Below, piece after piece: positions 37,264-47,115 of a DNA stretch of 64,000 nt. The DNA comes from Polaribacter cellanae (GTDB lineage: Bacteria > Bacteroidota > Bacteroidia > Flavobacteriales > Flavobacteriaceae). The notes under the pieces are model-generated. The model saw nothing but the letters and a program-made list of their open reading frames with translations, did no database searches and was not told the DNA's origin. The position numbers were made by a program, and so were the translations under genes. How positions within the stretch are numbered: position 1 is the first letter of the stretch; the number at the start of each line of letters is the position of its first letter. The stretch spans positions 2,966,001 through 3,030,000 of the forward strand of contig NZ_CP071869.1 in assembly GCF_017569185.1 (NCBI RefSeq), in the 5' to 3' direction.

Positions 37264-38595
37264 TTAGTATTTAAATGTTTTTTTAAGTTTGATGTTAAAT
37301 TGTTTTTTCATATCCTCACTATCTTGTTTTTGTTTAGTTTCTTTTAACGAAGCTAACCAATTTTGATAGGCTTCTGCCGACATAAATTCAAAACCTAAAT
37401 TATCTACTTTAGTATATTGAGCGTTTACATTGTTCAATAGTTTTACAATTTTAGGATAAAAACGAATGTTCTGTAATTCTTGTCGGTTTCTTGGATTGAT
37501 GCCAACTTGTTTGGCAACATACTCAAATTGAATGGTTAAATAATTTGAGTTTATCATATTTGCTGTGATGCTATTGGGATATAATTCTAATGCTTTATCT
37601 ATAACTTTTTTTACAAATGGGTCGTAACCAAATTTACGAGTGTAACCTTGTGCAAAATCAGAATACAGTTGCGATAGCAACTGTTTTTCTGTCATTTGTT
37701 GCATATAGATCCCGCTTTGTAAAGCTTCGGATTTTATAAAACCCGATTGTAAAATCATAGATTCTGTTGTGAACATTCCATTTGTTAATTCTACGTTATA
37801 CCAATTTTCTTCCTCGTCTTTAAATTTGATATAAGAATGATTAGGCGACAATGATAAAAATGCTTCTGCACCAATTTCTTCTGCAAGAATTAAATATAAT
37901 CTTGGTAATGAATTACATTGTCCTTTTCCTGTGGCTAATAATTTTGATACAAACATTTTAGACCAATCTTTAATACCTAAATAATCTTCAAAGTCATATT
38001 TAAAAGGTAAATGTTTTAAATTCTTGGATTTGATTTGCAACGTGTCTGAAAAGAATTGAAAGAGTATAAAGTTTTTAGCTAAGTTTCGGTTTTGGTCATA
38101 ACCCAATTCCTCCATTTTTTCACGCAAGAAGTTTCCTGTTTGTTTAACTACTTTTTCAAATTCAGCATAACTTTGTTTTTCTTCGAAGTAAGCATTTTCA
38201 ATTATAAACGTTGCTTTTTTAATAGAAAAGCTGTCTGCTTTCATTTTCGCTAATTGGTCAAAAGCTTTTCGGTAATGCTTTGTACTTTCAATATTGCTAT
38301 AACTTGGCAAAGAGTAGTTAATTCGGTCAGCGTTTAATTCCGCATAGATTTGTTTCAGTTCGTTTTTTTGTTGTGCAACTCTTTTTCGGTCTTGTTCGTA
38401 GACACTCATTCCATTTGGTTGATTGTTCAGAAAGTTTGTGTTTGGAATATTTACTTTAGGAAGCCCTAAATTAGAATTGATAACTTTAAATGTGGAAGTT
38501 TTCGGTTTTGTTGGAAGTTTAACTTGACTAAATGACAATAAAGAAATCAGCACGCAAAGTAAAGTCAGAAGTTGTTTTTTAAATTCAATTCTCAT
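37264..38595 (-). CDS. exported transglutaminase-like protein, 443 aa
   Basis: Signal peptide ending LLSFSQ. About 85 residues of extra N-terminal sequence (PTKPKTSTFKVINSNLG ... ) precede the same domain as its neighbour: GQCNSLPRLYLILAEEIGAE, LSLSPNHSYIKFK and WYNVELTNGMFT, with a C-terminal TPR-like part (VIDKALELYPNSITANMINS). It is the first gene of the giant cassette, with a 65-nt leader. Tandem duplication of an ancestral gene is the simplest origin for the pair. Confidence 0.72.
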   Translation of the reverse strand: MRIEFKKQLLTLLCVLISLLSFSQVKLPTKPKTSTFKVINSNLGLPKVNIPNTNFLNNQPNGMSVYEQDRKRVAQQKNELKQIYAELNADRINYSLPSYSNIESTKHYRKAFDQLAKMKADSFSIKKATFIIENAYFEEKQSYAEFEKVVKQTGNFLREKMEELGYDQNRNLAKNFILFQFFSDTLQIKSKNLKHLPFKYDFEDYLGIKDWSKMFVSKLLATGKGQCNSLPRLYLILAEEIGAEAFLSLSPNHSYIKFKDEEENWYNVELTNGMFTTESMILQSGFIKSEALQSGIYMQQMTEKQLLSQLYSDFAQGYTRKFGYDPFVKKVIDKALELYPNSITANMINSNYLTIQFEYVAKQVGINPRNRQELQNIRFYPKIVKLLNNVNAQYTKVDNLGFEFMSAEAYQNWLASLKETKQKQDSEDMKKQFNIKLKKTFKY

Positions 38596-38654
38596 TTTTT
38601 TCTCTTTTCTTTTTTTTAAAGAGTTGGTTTTGCCGTTTGAGTGAGCCGCCTTGT

Positions 38655-39107
38655 TGCCAACGTGTTTGTATAAGAATAGTTGCGATTTTGTGCGCGAGGA
38701 ATTTCAGCATGAAATTCAGAAGTGTGCAAAATTGCAACTACCTTTGGTTAAGCTAAAATAGCAATTATTTTTATGCGTTGTTAGCAAATGTTTTTTTTCA
38801 TTCTCCTTAGTTCATTAATTAAATCCTAAAACTCAGCTTTTGAGTAAGAATTCCGCAATTTATATTTTTCATTTTCTGCTCAATTCCTCAAACTTGCTAA
38901 ATTTCACGATTGATTGGAAATTCCGCAATTTTGTTTTTCGAGTTTAAGAAAATTCTCACGTTTTATAATTCCACATTTGAGTATATTCCCACGCAAAATC
39001 TTACGAGCGAGAGAGTGCTCAGCATTTTGAAATTCCTTTTTTGTGATAAAACCGATTAGTTTTAATTCACTATTTTTCAGCGTTTGAGTGAGAACAATAT
39101 TTGCTAA
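38655..39107 (-). repeat. ORF-less cassette A12 with type I attC (38655-38786)
   Basis: Family A, intermediate subtype (TTTTGTTTTTCGAGTTTAAG), unit 38661-39107 (447 bp), closest to A21. Confidence 0.8.
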
Positions 39108-39233
39108 CGTTGATGTATAAGAATAGTTGCGGGTTTGTATGCGAGGAATTTCCGAAGGAAATTCAGACGTTACAAACACGCAACGACCTTTGATTAAGCA
39201 CTAAACCGCAATTATTTTTATACGGTGTTACCC
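39102..39233 (-). other. attC site, divergent type I, of the duplicate cassette 39108-39836
   Basis: Same sequence by eye as the site at 5366-5497 apart from the left box, which belongs to a different neighbour (TGCTAAC here, CGCCAAC there). This is what cassette transfer predicts. Confidence 0.85.
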
Positions 39234-39252
39234 AACGTTTTTATTTTATTTT

Positions 39253-39825
39253 CTAAATTCCGCTCAACATAATTCCGAGAATTATAATAATCAGCGAAGT
39301 CATTAGAAACGGTTTTTTACTTTTATAAATATCCGAAATTAAATTCCAACAATACAAATAAATAAAAATTGGAATCATAAATCCCAAATACGCAAAATCT
39401 TTTTCAATTGTCAAATCGACTCCAGCAAGAAACCAAAACATTCGCAATAGAAAAAGTAATGTTCCAAATAAAATCCAAATCGGATTAATTTGAGCCATTC
39501 TCAACCTTATAGTTTTTCTTCTATCAGTCGCAAAAGGTTTGCTCATCCATAAATAAGTCGTAAAACAAAAAGAAAATCCAATTGAAGCGAATCCGATTAA
39601 AGTCAGATAATAAGTTGAAAATTCGTAATTCACTAAATTTATCCAATTCAAATCCGTAATAACTTCTCCAATATTACAAAGCTTTAAAGTAATTCGAAAT
39701 AGAGAATTTAAAATTAAGCTAAATCCAATTCCGATTGCAATTCCGCTATAAAATCGGAACTTTCCAATTTCGTTTATTGTGAAGTCAGATTTTAGTTTTT
39801 TCAATTCAGCGTAATGTTTGGTCAA
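39253..39825 (-). CDS. multi-pass membrane protein, 190 aa (copy 2 of 2)
   Basis: The translation is identical over all 190 residues to the 5517-6089 product, and the surrounding cassette (729 bp in both cases) appears identical. The neighbours differ at both sites, so only the cassette was copied. Complete identity suggests a recent event. Confidence 0.8.
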   Translation of the reverse strand: MTKHYAELKKLKSDFTINEIGKFRFYSGIAIGIGFSLILNSLFRITLKLCNIGEVITDLNWINLVNYEFSTYYLTLIGFASIGFSFCFTTYLWMSKPFATDRRKTIRLRMAQINPIWILFGTLLFLLRMFWFLAGVDLTIEKDFAYLGFMIPIFIYLYCWNLISDIYKSKKPFLMTSLIIIILGIMLSGI

Positions 39826-39830
39826 ATGTT

Positions 39831-40269
39831 GGGTAACGTGTTTGTATAAGAATAGTTGCGATTTTGTACACGAGGAATTTCAGAATGAAATTCAGAAGTG
39901 TGCAAAATTGCAACTAACTTTGGTTAAGCTAAAATTAGCAATTATTTTTATACTTTGTTGCCAAATGTAGTTTTTTTCATTGTTAATTTGAGTTTTTGTC
40001 AATTCCTCATTTTTTATTTTTCAAGTTTGAGTAAGAATCCCGCTAATTTTCTAAATTCAGTTTCCGAAATTTTGGGATTGAGTGATAATTCCACCATTTA
40101 GTTTTCAATTCCGAAACTTCGAAAGAGTAGTTTTTCACATTTTATAAACTCAACATTTTGCTAAAATTCCGATTATCGAGAGAGTGTTTCACAATTTTTA
40201 AATTCCTTTTTTAGCTTTAAAAACTCAATTTTCAATTCAGGTTTTGAGTGAGTGAGCTATATTTGGCAA
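39831..40269 (-). repeat. ORF-less cassette E3 with type I attC (39831-39963)
   Basis: Family E, unit 39837-40269 (433 bp), sister copy of E2. Confidence 0.8.
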
Positions 40270-40719
40270 CGTGTTTGTATAAGAATAGTTGCGGTTTTGT
40301 GCGCGAGGAATTTCAGCATGAAATTCAGAAGTGTGCAAAATTGCAACGACCTTTGGTTAAGCTAAAATAGCAATTATTTTTATGCGTTGTTAGCAAATGT
40401 TGTTTTTTTCATTCTCCTTAGTTCATTAATTAAATCCTAAAACTCAGCTTTTGAGTAAGAATTCCGCAATTTATATTTTTCATTTTCTGCTCAATTTCTC
40501 AAACTTTCTAAATTTCACGATTGATTGGAAATTCCGCAATTTTGGTTTTTAGAGTTTAAGAAAATTCTCACGTTTTATAATTCCACATTTGAGTATATTC
40601 CCACGCAAAATCTTACGAGCGAGAGAGTGCTCAGCATTTTGAAATTCCTTTTTTGTGATAAAACCGATTGGTTTTAATTCACTATTTTTCAGCGTTTGAG
40701 TGAGAACAATATTTGCTAA
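40264..40719 (-). repeat. ORF-less cassette A13 with type I attC (40264-40395)
   Basis: Family A, unit 40270-40719 (450 bp). It has TTTTGGTTTTTAGAG, which puts a stop codon in the minus-strand frame that stays open in other A copies, further evidence that the frame is not a gene. Confidence 0.8.
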
Positions 40720-41152
40720 CGTTTTTGTATAAGAATAGTTGCGGTTTTGTACACGAGGAATTTCAGAATGAAATTCAGAAGTGTGCAAAATTGCAACTAC
40801 CTTTGGTTAAGCTAAAATTAGCAATTATTTTTATACTTTGTTGCCAAATGTAGTTTTTTTCATTGTTAATTTGAGTTTTTGTCAATTCCTCATTTTTTAT
40901 TTTTCAAGTTTGAGTAAGAATCCCGCTAATTTTCTAAATTCAGTTTCCGAAATTTTGGGATTGAGTGATAATTCCACCATTTAGTTTTCAATTCCGAAAC
41001 TTCGAAAGAGTAGTTTTTCACATTTTATAAACTCAACATTTTGCTAAAATTCCGATTATCGAGAGAGTGTTTCACAATTTTTAAATTCCTTTTTTAGCTT
41101 TAAAAACTCAATTTTCAATTCAGGTTTTGAGTGAGTGAGCTATATTTGGCAA
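40714..41152 (-). repeat. ORF-less cassette E4 with type I attC (40714-40846)
   Basis: Family E, unit 40720-41152 (433 bp); tandem with E5. Confidence 0.8.
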
Positions 41153-41585
41153 CGTGTTTGTATAAGAATAGTTGCGGTTTTGTGCGCGAGGAATTTCAGC
41201 ATGAAATTCAGAAGTGTGCAAAATTGCAACTACCTTTGGTTAAGCTAAAATTAGCAATTATTTTTATACTTTGTTGCCAAATGTAGTTTTTTTCATTGTT
41301 AATTTGAGTTTTTGTTAATTCCTCATTTTTTATTTTTCAAGTTTGAGTAAGAATCCCGCTAATTTTCTAAATTCAGTTTCCGAAATTTTGGGATTGAGTG
41401 ATAATTCCACCATTTAGTTTTCAATTCCGAAACTTCGAAAGAGTAGTTTTTCACATTTTATAAACTCAACATTTTGCTAAAATTCCGATTATCGAGAGAG
41501 TGTTTCACAATTTTTAAATTCCTTTTTTAGCTTTAAAAACTCAATTTTCAATTCAGGTTTTGAGTGAGTGAGCTATATTTGGCAA
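41147..41585 (-). repeat. ORF-less cassette E5 with type I attC (41147-41279)
   Basis: Family E, unit 41153-41585 (433 bp). It differs from E4 mainly in the attC (GTGCGCGAGG, TCAGCATG) and TTTTTGTTAATTCC. Confidence 0.8.
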
Positions 41586-42208
41586 CGTGTTTGTATAAGA
41601 ATAGTTGCGATTTTGTGCGCGAGGAATTTCAGCATGAAATTCAGAAGTGTGCAAAATTGCAACTACCTTTGGTTAAGCTAAACTTAGCAATTATTTTTAT
41701 ACTTTGTTGGCAACCGTTTTTCCTTTGGCGCTCTGCTTTTTCACGTCAACTTTAATTCAGCCGTTTTTATTCTTTAAACGACCAATTTAGTCAATTCTGC
41801 TTAATTCTTTTTACGGTTTTCCACATTCCGATTCTGTTTTTTCCTTTTCAGATACATTTTCGTAGATAAACACAGCTTTTCGGATTATTACTTAAAAATC
41901 CAAAAAAAATTCGATTCTTTTTCCGCTGATTTTTTCCGTCCGAGTAAAATTCGGCGCAATAGTTTTCGGTTCAGTTTTTTATTCCGCAATAATTTTCACG
42001 TTTCTTATGCGTTTCGCTTGTCAGAAATTCGCTTAAAACTCAAAAATTTTCGGTTCAGCTTTTAGTCGGCAAAAAATCCGTTTTCATTCGGTTTTGTATT
42101 CAGTTCAGTTTGTCAATTCCGTAATTCAATTCCGCCCACAATATTTTTTTCGGTTCTATTTGGCTGGATTTTTCAAATGTTTACGGATTTTTCTTAAATG
42201 GTTGCCAA
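41580..42208 (-). repeat. ORF-less cassette C5 with type I attC (41580-41712)
   Basis: Family C, unit 41586-42208 (623 bp). It is the most divergent C copy (TTTGGCGCTCTGC, CACGTCAAC, AAATCCAAAAAAAATTC). Confidence 0.8.
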
Positions 42209-42336
42209 CGTTGTTGTGTAAGAAAAGTTGCGTGTTTCAAGCAATAAAGTTACTAAACAAAACATAAACCAAGAAAATCCGCGAGGATTTTCGTAAGTAT
42301 GATAAAACCAGCAATTTTTTTTACACGGTGTTACAA
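42203..42336 (-). other. attC site, type II-like, of the cassette 42209-42950
   Basis: Arms GTGTAAGAAAAGTTGC and GCAATTTTTTTTACAC, again with compensated changes. The inner hairpin is GAAAATCCGCGAGGATTTTC. The right box GTTACAA is complementary to TTGTAAC at 42945-42951. Confidence 0.85.
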
Positions 42337-42382
42337 ACAGTTTTTTTTATCTAAAATATTAAATTTATATACAATGTTTAAA

Positions 42383-42922
42383 TTAAAAATCATCGTTAAT
42401 AACTGGTCCGTTATAATGTCCAACTACTGTTACAGAATTCCATTTAAATGTATAATCAATGTCAATATTTGTTACTATATCATCACCAGTTGAAGTTATA
42501 GAATTAATTTCTACATTACCTGAAATAAATCTTTCATCCTGATGCCAATATCCAGAAGCAATATGAACTTCATCTGCATTAGAGTTATCTTGGAAATGAA
42601 TAAATTGGTAGCCGTGAATTCCAAATTTAGAATTTGTTCCATTAGAAGTAGAATATTGTCCTTCAATTAATGGACCATTTTGAACATCAGATCCCGAATC
42701 TAAATAAAAACTACCAAAATGTGCCTCTGGCAAGTTTGTGTTATCTGTATTGGAAAAAATTAAATGATATGGTGAACTTCTACTTTCAGTTCCTGCAAAA
42801 GATGTTTCGTAAAATGTGCCATTAAAATTAAATCCATTTCGGTTCTCAACTCCATTATCTTCAGAAGTACAAGATAAATTTATAAATATTATTATTCCGA
42901 GAAGTAAATTCATTTTTTTCAT
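42383..42922 (-). CDS. lipoprotein, 179 aa, unknown family
   Basis: I set the start at MKKMNLLLGIIIFINLSC, a lipoprotein signal (lipobox NLSC), not at the longer frame that begins inside the neighbouring attC (to 43027). The mature protein is Asn/Ser/Gly-rich, with probable beta structure (NFNGTFYETSFAGTE, EAHFGSFYLDSGS, YTFKWNSVTVVGHYNGP). No family is recognised. It is the sole gene of its cassette, with a 28-nt leader. Confidence 0.75.
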   Translation of the reverse strand: MKKMNLLLGIIIFINLSCTSEDNGVENRNGFNFNGTFYETSFAGTESRSSPYHLIFSNTDNTNLPEAHFGSFYLDSGSDVQNGPLIEGQYSTSNGTNSKFGIHGYQFIHFQDNSNADEVHIASGYWHQDERFISGNVEINSITSTGDDIVTNIDIDYTFKWNSVTVVGHYNGPVINDDF

Positions 42923-42944
42923 TCGTAATCTTGGTTTTAATTGT

Positions 42945-43448
42945 TTGTAACGTGTTTGTATAAGAATAGTTGCGGTTTTGTACGCGAGGAATTTCAGCAT
43001 GAAATTCAGAAGTGTGCAAAATTGCAACTACTTTCGGTTAGGCTAAAATTAGCAATTATTTTTATACTTTGTTGCAAAATCGTTGTTTTTTCAGTTTATA
43101 ATTCCGTCTTATTTTCCTTTTTCTCTCTTTAAAATTTCAACTTTTGAGTAATTTTCTCACTATTTTTTATTCAGAGTTTGAGTAAATTCCACAGTTTAGA
43201 TTTTTTGTCTTTCCTCAATTCGAAAACTTCCTATATTCAGATTTTGAGTAAGAAATCCGCCAAACTTATTTTCAGAATTCGAGTAAGTTCAAACATTTTA
43301 AATTCCAAATTTTCTGATTATTTCTAAAATTTTCGAGCGAGAGAGTGTTCCACAATTTTCATTTTTTCTAAATTTTAAAAAATAAAATCTCAAAATTATT
43401 TATTCAGTTTGAGTGATTTTCACAAACTTGCTCGACAATGTTTTGCAA
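42945..43448 (-). repeat. ORF-less cassette D4 with type I attC (42945-43077)
   Basis: Family D, unit 42951-43448 (498 bp). Confidence 0.8.
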
Positions 43449-44069
43449 CGTTTTTGTATAAGAATAGTTGCGGTTTTGTACGCGAGGAATTTCAGCATGA
43501 AATTCAGAAGTGTGCAAAATTGCAACTACCTTTGGTTTAGCCAAAATAGCAATTATTTTTATACTTTGTTGGCAACCGTTTTTCCTTTGTCGCTCTGCTT
43601 TTTCACGTCAGCTTTAATTCAGTCGTTTTTATTCTTTAAACGACCAATTTAGTCAATTCTGCTTAATTCTTTTTACGGTTTTCCACATTCCGATTCTGCT
43701 TTTTCCTTTTCAGATTCATTTTCGTAGATAAACACAAACTTTTCGGATTATTACTTAAAAATCAAAAAAAATTCGATTCTTTTTCCGCTGATTTTTTCCG
43801 TCCGAGTAAAATTCGGCGCAATAGTTTTCGGTTCAGTTTTTTATTCCGCAATAATTTTCAGGTTTCTTATGCGTTTCGCTTGTCAGAAATCGGCTTAAAA
43901 CTCAAAAATTTTCGGTTCAGCTTTTAGTCGGCAAAAAATCCGTTTTCATTCGGTTTTGTATTCAGTTCAGTTTGTCAATTCCGCAATTCAATTCCGCCCA
44001 CAATATTTTTTCGGTTCTATTTGGCTGGATTTTTCAAATGTTTACGGATTTTTCTTAAATGGTTGCCAA
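43443..44069 (-). repeat. ORF-less cassette C6 with type I attC (43443-43574)
   Basis: Family C, unit 43449-44069 (621 bp), with a private change TTTTCAGGTTTC. Confidence 0.8.
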
Positions 44070-44256
44070 CGGTCTTGTATATGGCTCGTAGCGTGCAAAT
44101 TAGCGATAACTTTTCGGTTAAGCACGAGCCGAATTTTTTAATTTTTTTTCACCTTATTTTCTCAAAAAACCAAATTAAAAAATTTGGCGGACTTCCAAAT
44201 ATGCCGAAACTTCGATTGAGCAACTGCCCAGCTATGAGCTATATACGTTGTTGCCA
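44064..44256 (-). other. long attC site (193 bp) of the cassette 44070-44771
   Basis: Arms GTATATGGCTCGTAGC and GCTATGAGCTATATAC keep the G.T positions 7 and 12. The interior is about 60 bp longer than usual and includes an A/T-rich inverted repeat (AATTTTTTAATTTTTT and AAATTAAAAAATTTGG). The right box GTTGCCA is followed by CAC, matching GTGTGGCAAC at 44763-44772. Confidence 0.85.
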
Positions 44257-44760
44257 CACGTTTTTTATCAGTCGTTTTAATTTTCTGTCAGTTATTCTCA
44301 ATTGTACAAATCCACATTTACCAGCCACTCCATAAACCGCTTGTGCAGTTTCCTTATTAAATTCAGTCCATATCCGTTCTACATTTTCGGAATTTAGTTT
44401 ATCCACAACAATGCTTAATTCAGGTCGGTCATTTAGATTTACAATAATCGAACGTCTTTTTTTGTAATGTAAAACGAATAAAATTTTACAACCACATTCA
44501 ATTCCGTTTTTGTTTTTATGTTCGTTGAAAATCGTTGGCGAATGTGCTGTCTTAATTTTCGGTTCAGATTGTTCGTAAATCGAGTCAGATTTGATTTTAG
44601 ATTTTATCAATTCAATCCGTTCAGCTTTGGATTCCGCTTTTTCATATTCCGCTTTCCATAGTTGATTTTCCGATTGTAAATCACAATCAGAAGTTTCGTT
44701 TTCTTGACCATAAGTCATTCCGAAAACTAAAATTGTCAATATGTACAGAATTTTTCTCAA
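44239..44760 (-). CDS. exported protein, 173 aa, unknown family
   Basis: Signal peptide MRKILYILTILVFGMTYGQ. The mature protein has four or five cysteines, including ECGCKILFVLHYKKRRSIIV. The last residues (VWQQRI) and TAG stop are read from the attC, as in the 3186 gene. It is the sole gene of the cassette, starting 11 nt from the edge. Confidence 0.72.
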   Translation of the reverse strand: MRKILYILTILVFGMTYGQENETSDCDLQSENQLWKAEYEKAESKAERIELIKSKIKSDSIYEQSEPKIKTAHSPTIFNEHKNKNGIECGCKILFVLHYKKRRSIIVNLNDRPELSIVVDKLNSENVERIWTEFNKETAQAVYGVAGKCGFVQLRITDRKLKRLIKNVWQQRI

Positions 44761-44765
44761 ATGTG

Positions 44766-45212
44766 TGGCAACGTGTTTGTATAAGAATAGTTGCGGTTTT
44801 GTACGCGAGGAATTTCAGCATGAAATTCAGAAGTGTGCAAAACTGCAACTGCCTTCGGTTAAGCTAAAATAGCAATTATTTTTATGCGTTGTTAGCAAAT
44901 GTTTTTTTTCATTCTTCTTTGTTCATTAATAAATCCCAAAATTCAGCTTTTGAGTAAGAACTCCACAATTTTTCATTTTCTGCTCAATTTCTCAAACTTG
45001 CTCAATTTTACGATTCCTTGTAAATTCCGCAATTTTGGTTTTTCGGGTCTAAGAAAATTCTCACGTTTTATAATTCCACATTTGAGTAAATTCCCACGCA
45101 AAATTTTACGAGCGAGCGAGTGCTCAGCATTTTGAAATTCCTTTTTTGTGATAAAATCTATTAATTTTAATTCACTATTTTTCAGCGTTTGAGTGAGAAC
45201 AATATTTGCTAA
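44766..45212 (-). repeat. ORF-less cassette A14 with type I attC (44766-44897)
   Basis: Family A, second subtype, unit 44772-45212 (441 bp). It is nearly identical to A16, with A15 between them. Confidence 0.8.
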
Positions 45213-45660
45213 CGTGTTTGTATAAGAATAGTTGCGGTTTTGTACACGAGGAATTTCAGAATGAAATTCAGAAGTGTGCAAAATTGCAACTGCTTTTGGT
45301 TTAGCTAAAATAGCAATTATTTTTATGCGTTGTTAGCAAATGTTTTTTTTCATTCTCCTTTGTTCATTAATTGAATCCCAAAATTCAGCTTTTGAGTAAG
45401 AATTCCGCAATTTATATTTTTCATTTTCTGCTCAATTTCTCAAACTTGCTCAATTTCACGATTCCTTGGAAATTCCGCAATTTTGGTTTTTCGAGTCTAA
45501 GAAAATTCTCACGTTTTATAATTCCACATTTGAGTAAATTCCCACGCAAAATTTTACGAACGAGAGAGTGCTCAGCATTTTGAAATTCCTTTTTTGTGAT
45601 AAAATCTATTAATTTTAATTCACTATTTTTCAGCGTTTGAGTGAGAACAATATTTGCTAA
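45207..45660 (-). repeat. ORF-less cassette A15 with type I attC (45207-45338)
   Basis: Family A, unit 45213-45660 (448 bp). It carries the E-like attC variant GTACACGAGG with TCAGAATG, and GAACGAGAGAG. Confidence 0.8.
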
Positions 45661-46101
45661 CGTGTTTGTATAAGAATAGTTGCGGTTTTGTACGCGAGGA
45701 ATTTCAGCATGAAATTCAGAAGTGTGCAAAACTGCAACTGCCTTCGGTTAAGCTAAAATAGCAATTATTTTTATGCGTTGTTAGCAAATGTTTTTTTTCA
45801 TTCTTCTTTGTTCATTAATAAATCCCAAAATTCAGCTTTTGAGTAAGAACTCCACAATTTTTCATTTTCTGCTCAATTTCTCAAACTTGCTCAATTTTAC
45901 GATTCCTTGTAAATTCCGCAATTTTGGTTTTTCGGGTCTAAGAAAATTCTCACGTTTTATAATTCCACATTTGAGTAAATTCCCACGCAAAATTTTACGA
46001 GCGAGCGAGTGCTCAGCATTTTGAAATTCCTTTTTTGTGATAAAATCTATTAATTTTAATTCACTATTTTTCAGCGTTTGAGTGAGAACAATATTTGCTA
46101 A
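45655..46101 (-). repeat. ORF-less cassette A16 with type I attC (45655-45786)
   Basis: Family A, unit 45661-46101 (441 bp), matching A14 including its attC variant AAACTGCAACTGCCTTCGG. An A14-A15 block duplication would explain the pattern. Confidence 0.8.
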
Positions 46102-46723
46102 CGTTTTTGTATAAGAATAGTTGCGATTTTGTGCACGAGGAATTTCAGCATGAAATTCAGAAGTGTGCAAAATTGCAACTACCTTTGGTTTAGCCAAAAT
46201 AGCAATTATTTTTATACTTTGTTGGCAACCGTTTTTCCTTTGTCGCTTTGCTTTTTCACGTCAGCTTTAATTCAGCCATTTTTATTCTTTAAACGACCAA
46301 TTTAGTCAATTCTGCTTAATTCTTTTTACGGTTTTCCACATTCCGATTCTGCTTTTTCCTTTTCAGATTCATTTTCGTAGATAAACACAAACTTTTCGGA
46401 TTATTACTTAAAAATCAAAAAAAATTCGATTCTTTTTCCGCTGATTTTTTCCGTCCGAGTAAAATTCGGCGCAATAGTTTTCGGTTCAGTTTTTTATTCC
46501 GCAATAATTTTCACGTTTCTTATGCGTTTCGCTTGTCAGAAATCGGCTTAAAACTCAAAAATTTTCGGTTCAGCTTTTAGTCGGCAAAAAATCCGTTTTC
46601 ATTCGGTTTTGTATTCAGTTCAGTTTGTCAATTCCGCAATTCAATTCCGCCCACAATATTTTTTTCGGTTCTATTTGGCTGGATTTTTCAAATGTTTACG
46701 GATTTTTCTTAAATGGTTGCCAA
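46096..46723 (-). repeat. ORF-less cassette C7 with type I attC (46096-46227)
   Basis: Family C, unit 46102-46723 (622 bp), nearly identical to C4. Confidence 0.8.
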
Positions 46724-46849
46724 CGGATAGGTATATATTTAGTTGCGTGATTTATGCCTGTACTTTGTAAATATGCCATTACTTTTGGATTTACCCTAAA
46801 CGTTCTTGAAAATGCCATAAGGAGCAATTGAATATATACCATGTTGTAA
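46718..46849 (-). other. attC site, unique type, of the 6.0-kb cassette 46724-52732
   Basis: Arms GGTATATATTTAGTTGC and GCAATTGAATATATACC pair with two G.T wobbles, one of them shifted relative to other sites. The right end GTTGTAAGCAGCCTT pairs with AAGGTTGCTCACAAC at 52719-52733 with one mismatch and the standard G.T at position 11, so the whole 6-kb operon is bounded as one cassette. Confidence 0.78.
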
Positions 46850-46884
46850 GCAGCCTTCCTATATTCTTTTCGTTCATTTGGGGT

Positions 46885-47115
46885 TGAAGTTTGTAAATTA
46901 TTATCTGTAGTTTGAAAAGTTTTAAATTCAGTCTGTAGTTTTATTTTTTCAGTTGGGAGAAGTATAAACGCAGTTGTTAATTTTATATTTGCAGTTAGTA
47001 ACTTTTTAAAATCAGTTACAAAAAGTATAATTGCGGGTGCTTGTTTTACAATAGCAGTTGTAAAAATGTTTGTTACAGCTACCTGATTTATAATCGATGT
47101 TGCAAACATTATATT
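46885..47115 (-). repeat. array of eleven degenerate 21-nt repeats downstream of the 47114 gene
   Basis: Units in exact 21-nt register, for example TTCAGTTGGGAGAAGTATAAA, CGCAGTTGTTAATTTTATATT, TGCAGTTAGTAACTTTTTAAA, ATCAGTTACAAAAAGTATAAT and AGCAGTTGTAAAAATGTTTGT. The core is CAGTT followed by an A/T-rich part with variable bases. Since 21 is a multiple of three, a minus-strand frame (46696-47109) reads as a seven-residue repeat, but it runs on through the attC and I do not accept it as a gene. Position relative to the gene and the attC is the same as for the array at 33474-33662. Confidence 0.75.

Noticed and set aside
42383..43027. Longer 214-codon version of the 42383 gene
   Set aside because: The extra 35 N-terminal codons are read from the attC; the start at 42922 gives a proper lipoprotein signal.
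46696..47109. Minus-strand frame of 137 codons with seven-residue repeats after the 47114 gene
   Set aside because: The repeat period of 21 nt produces the heptads; the frame continues through the attC, and the sister array at 33474-33662 has no equivalent frame. A real protein cannot be excluded but is not supported.
46885..47115. Possible CRISPR array
   Set aside because: Units are contiguous 21-nt degenerate repeats with no repeat-spacer alternation, and no cas gene is present in the window.
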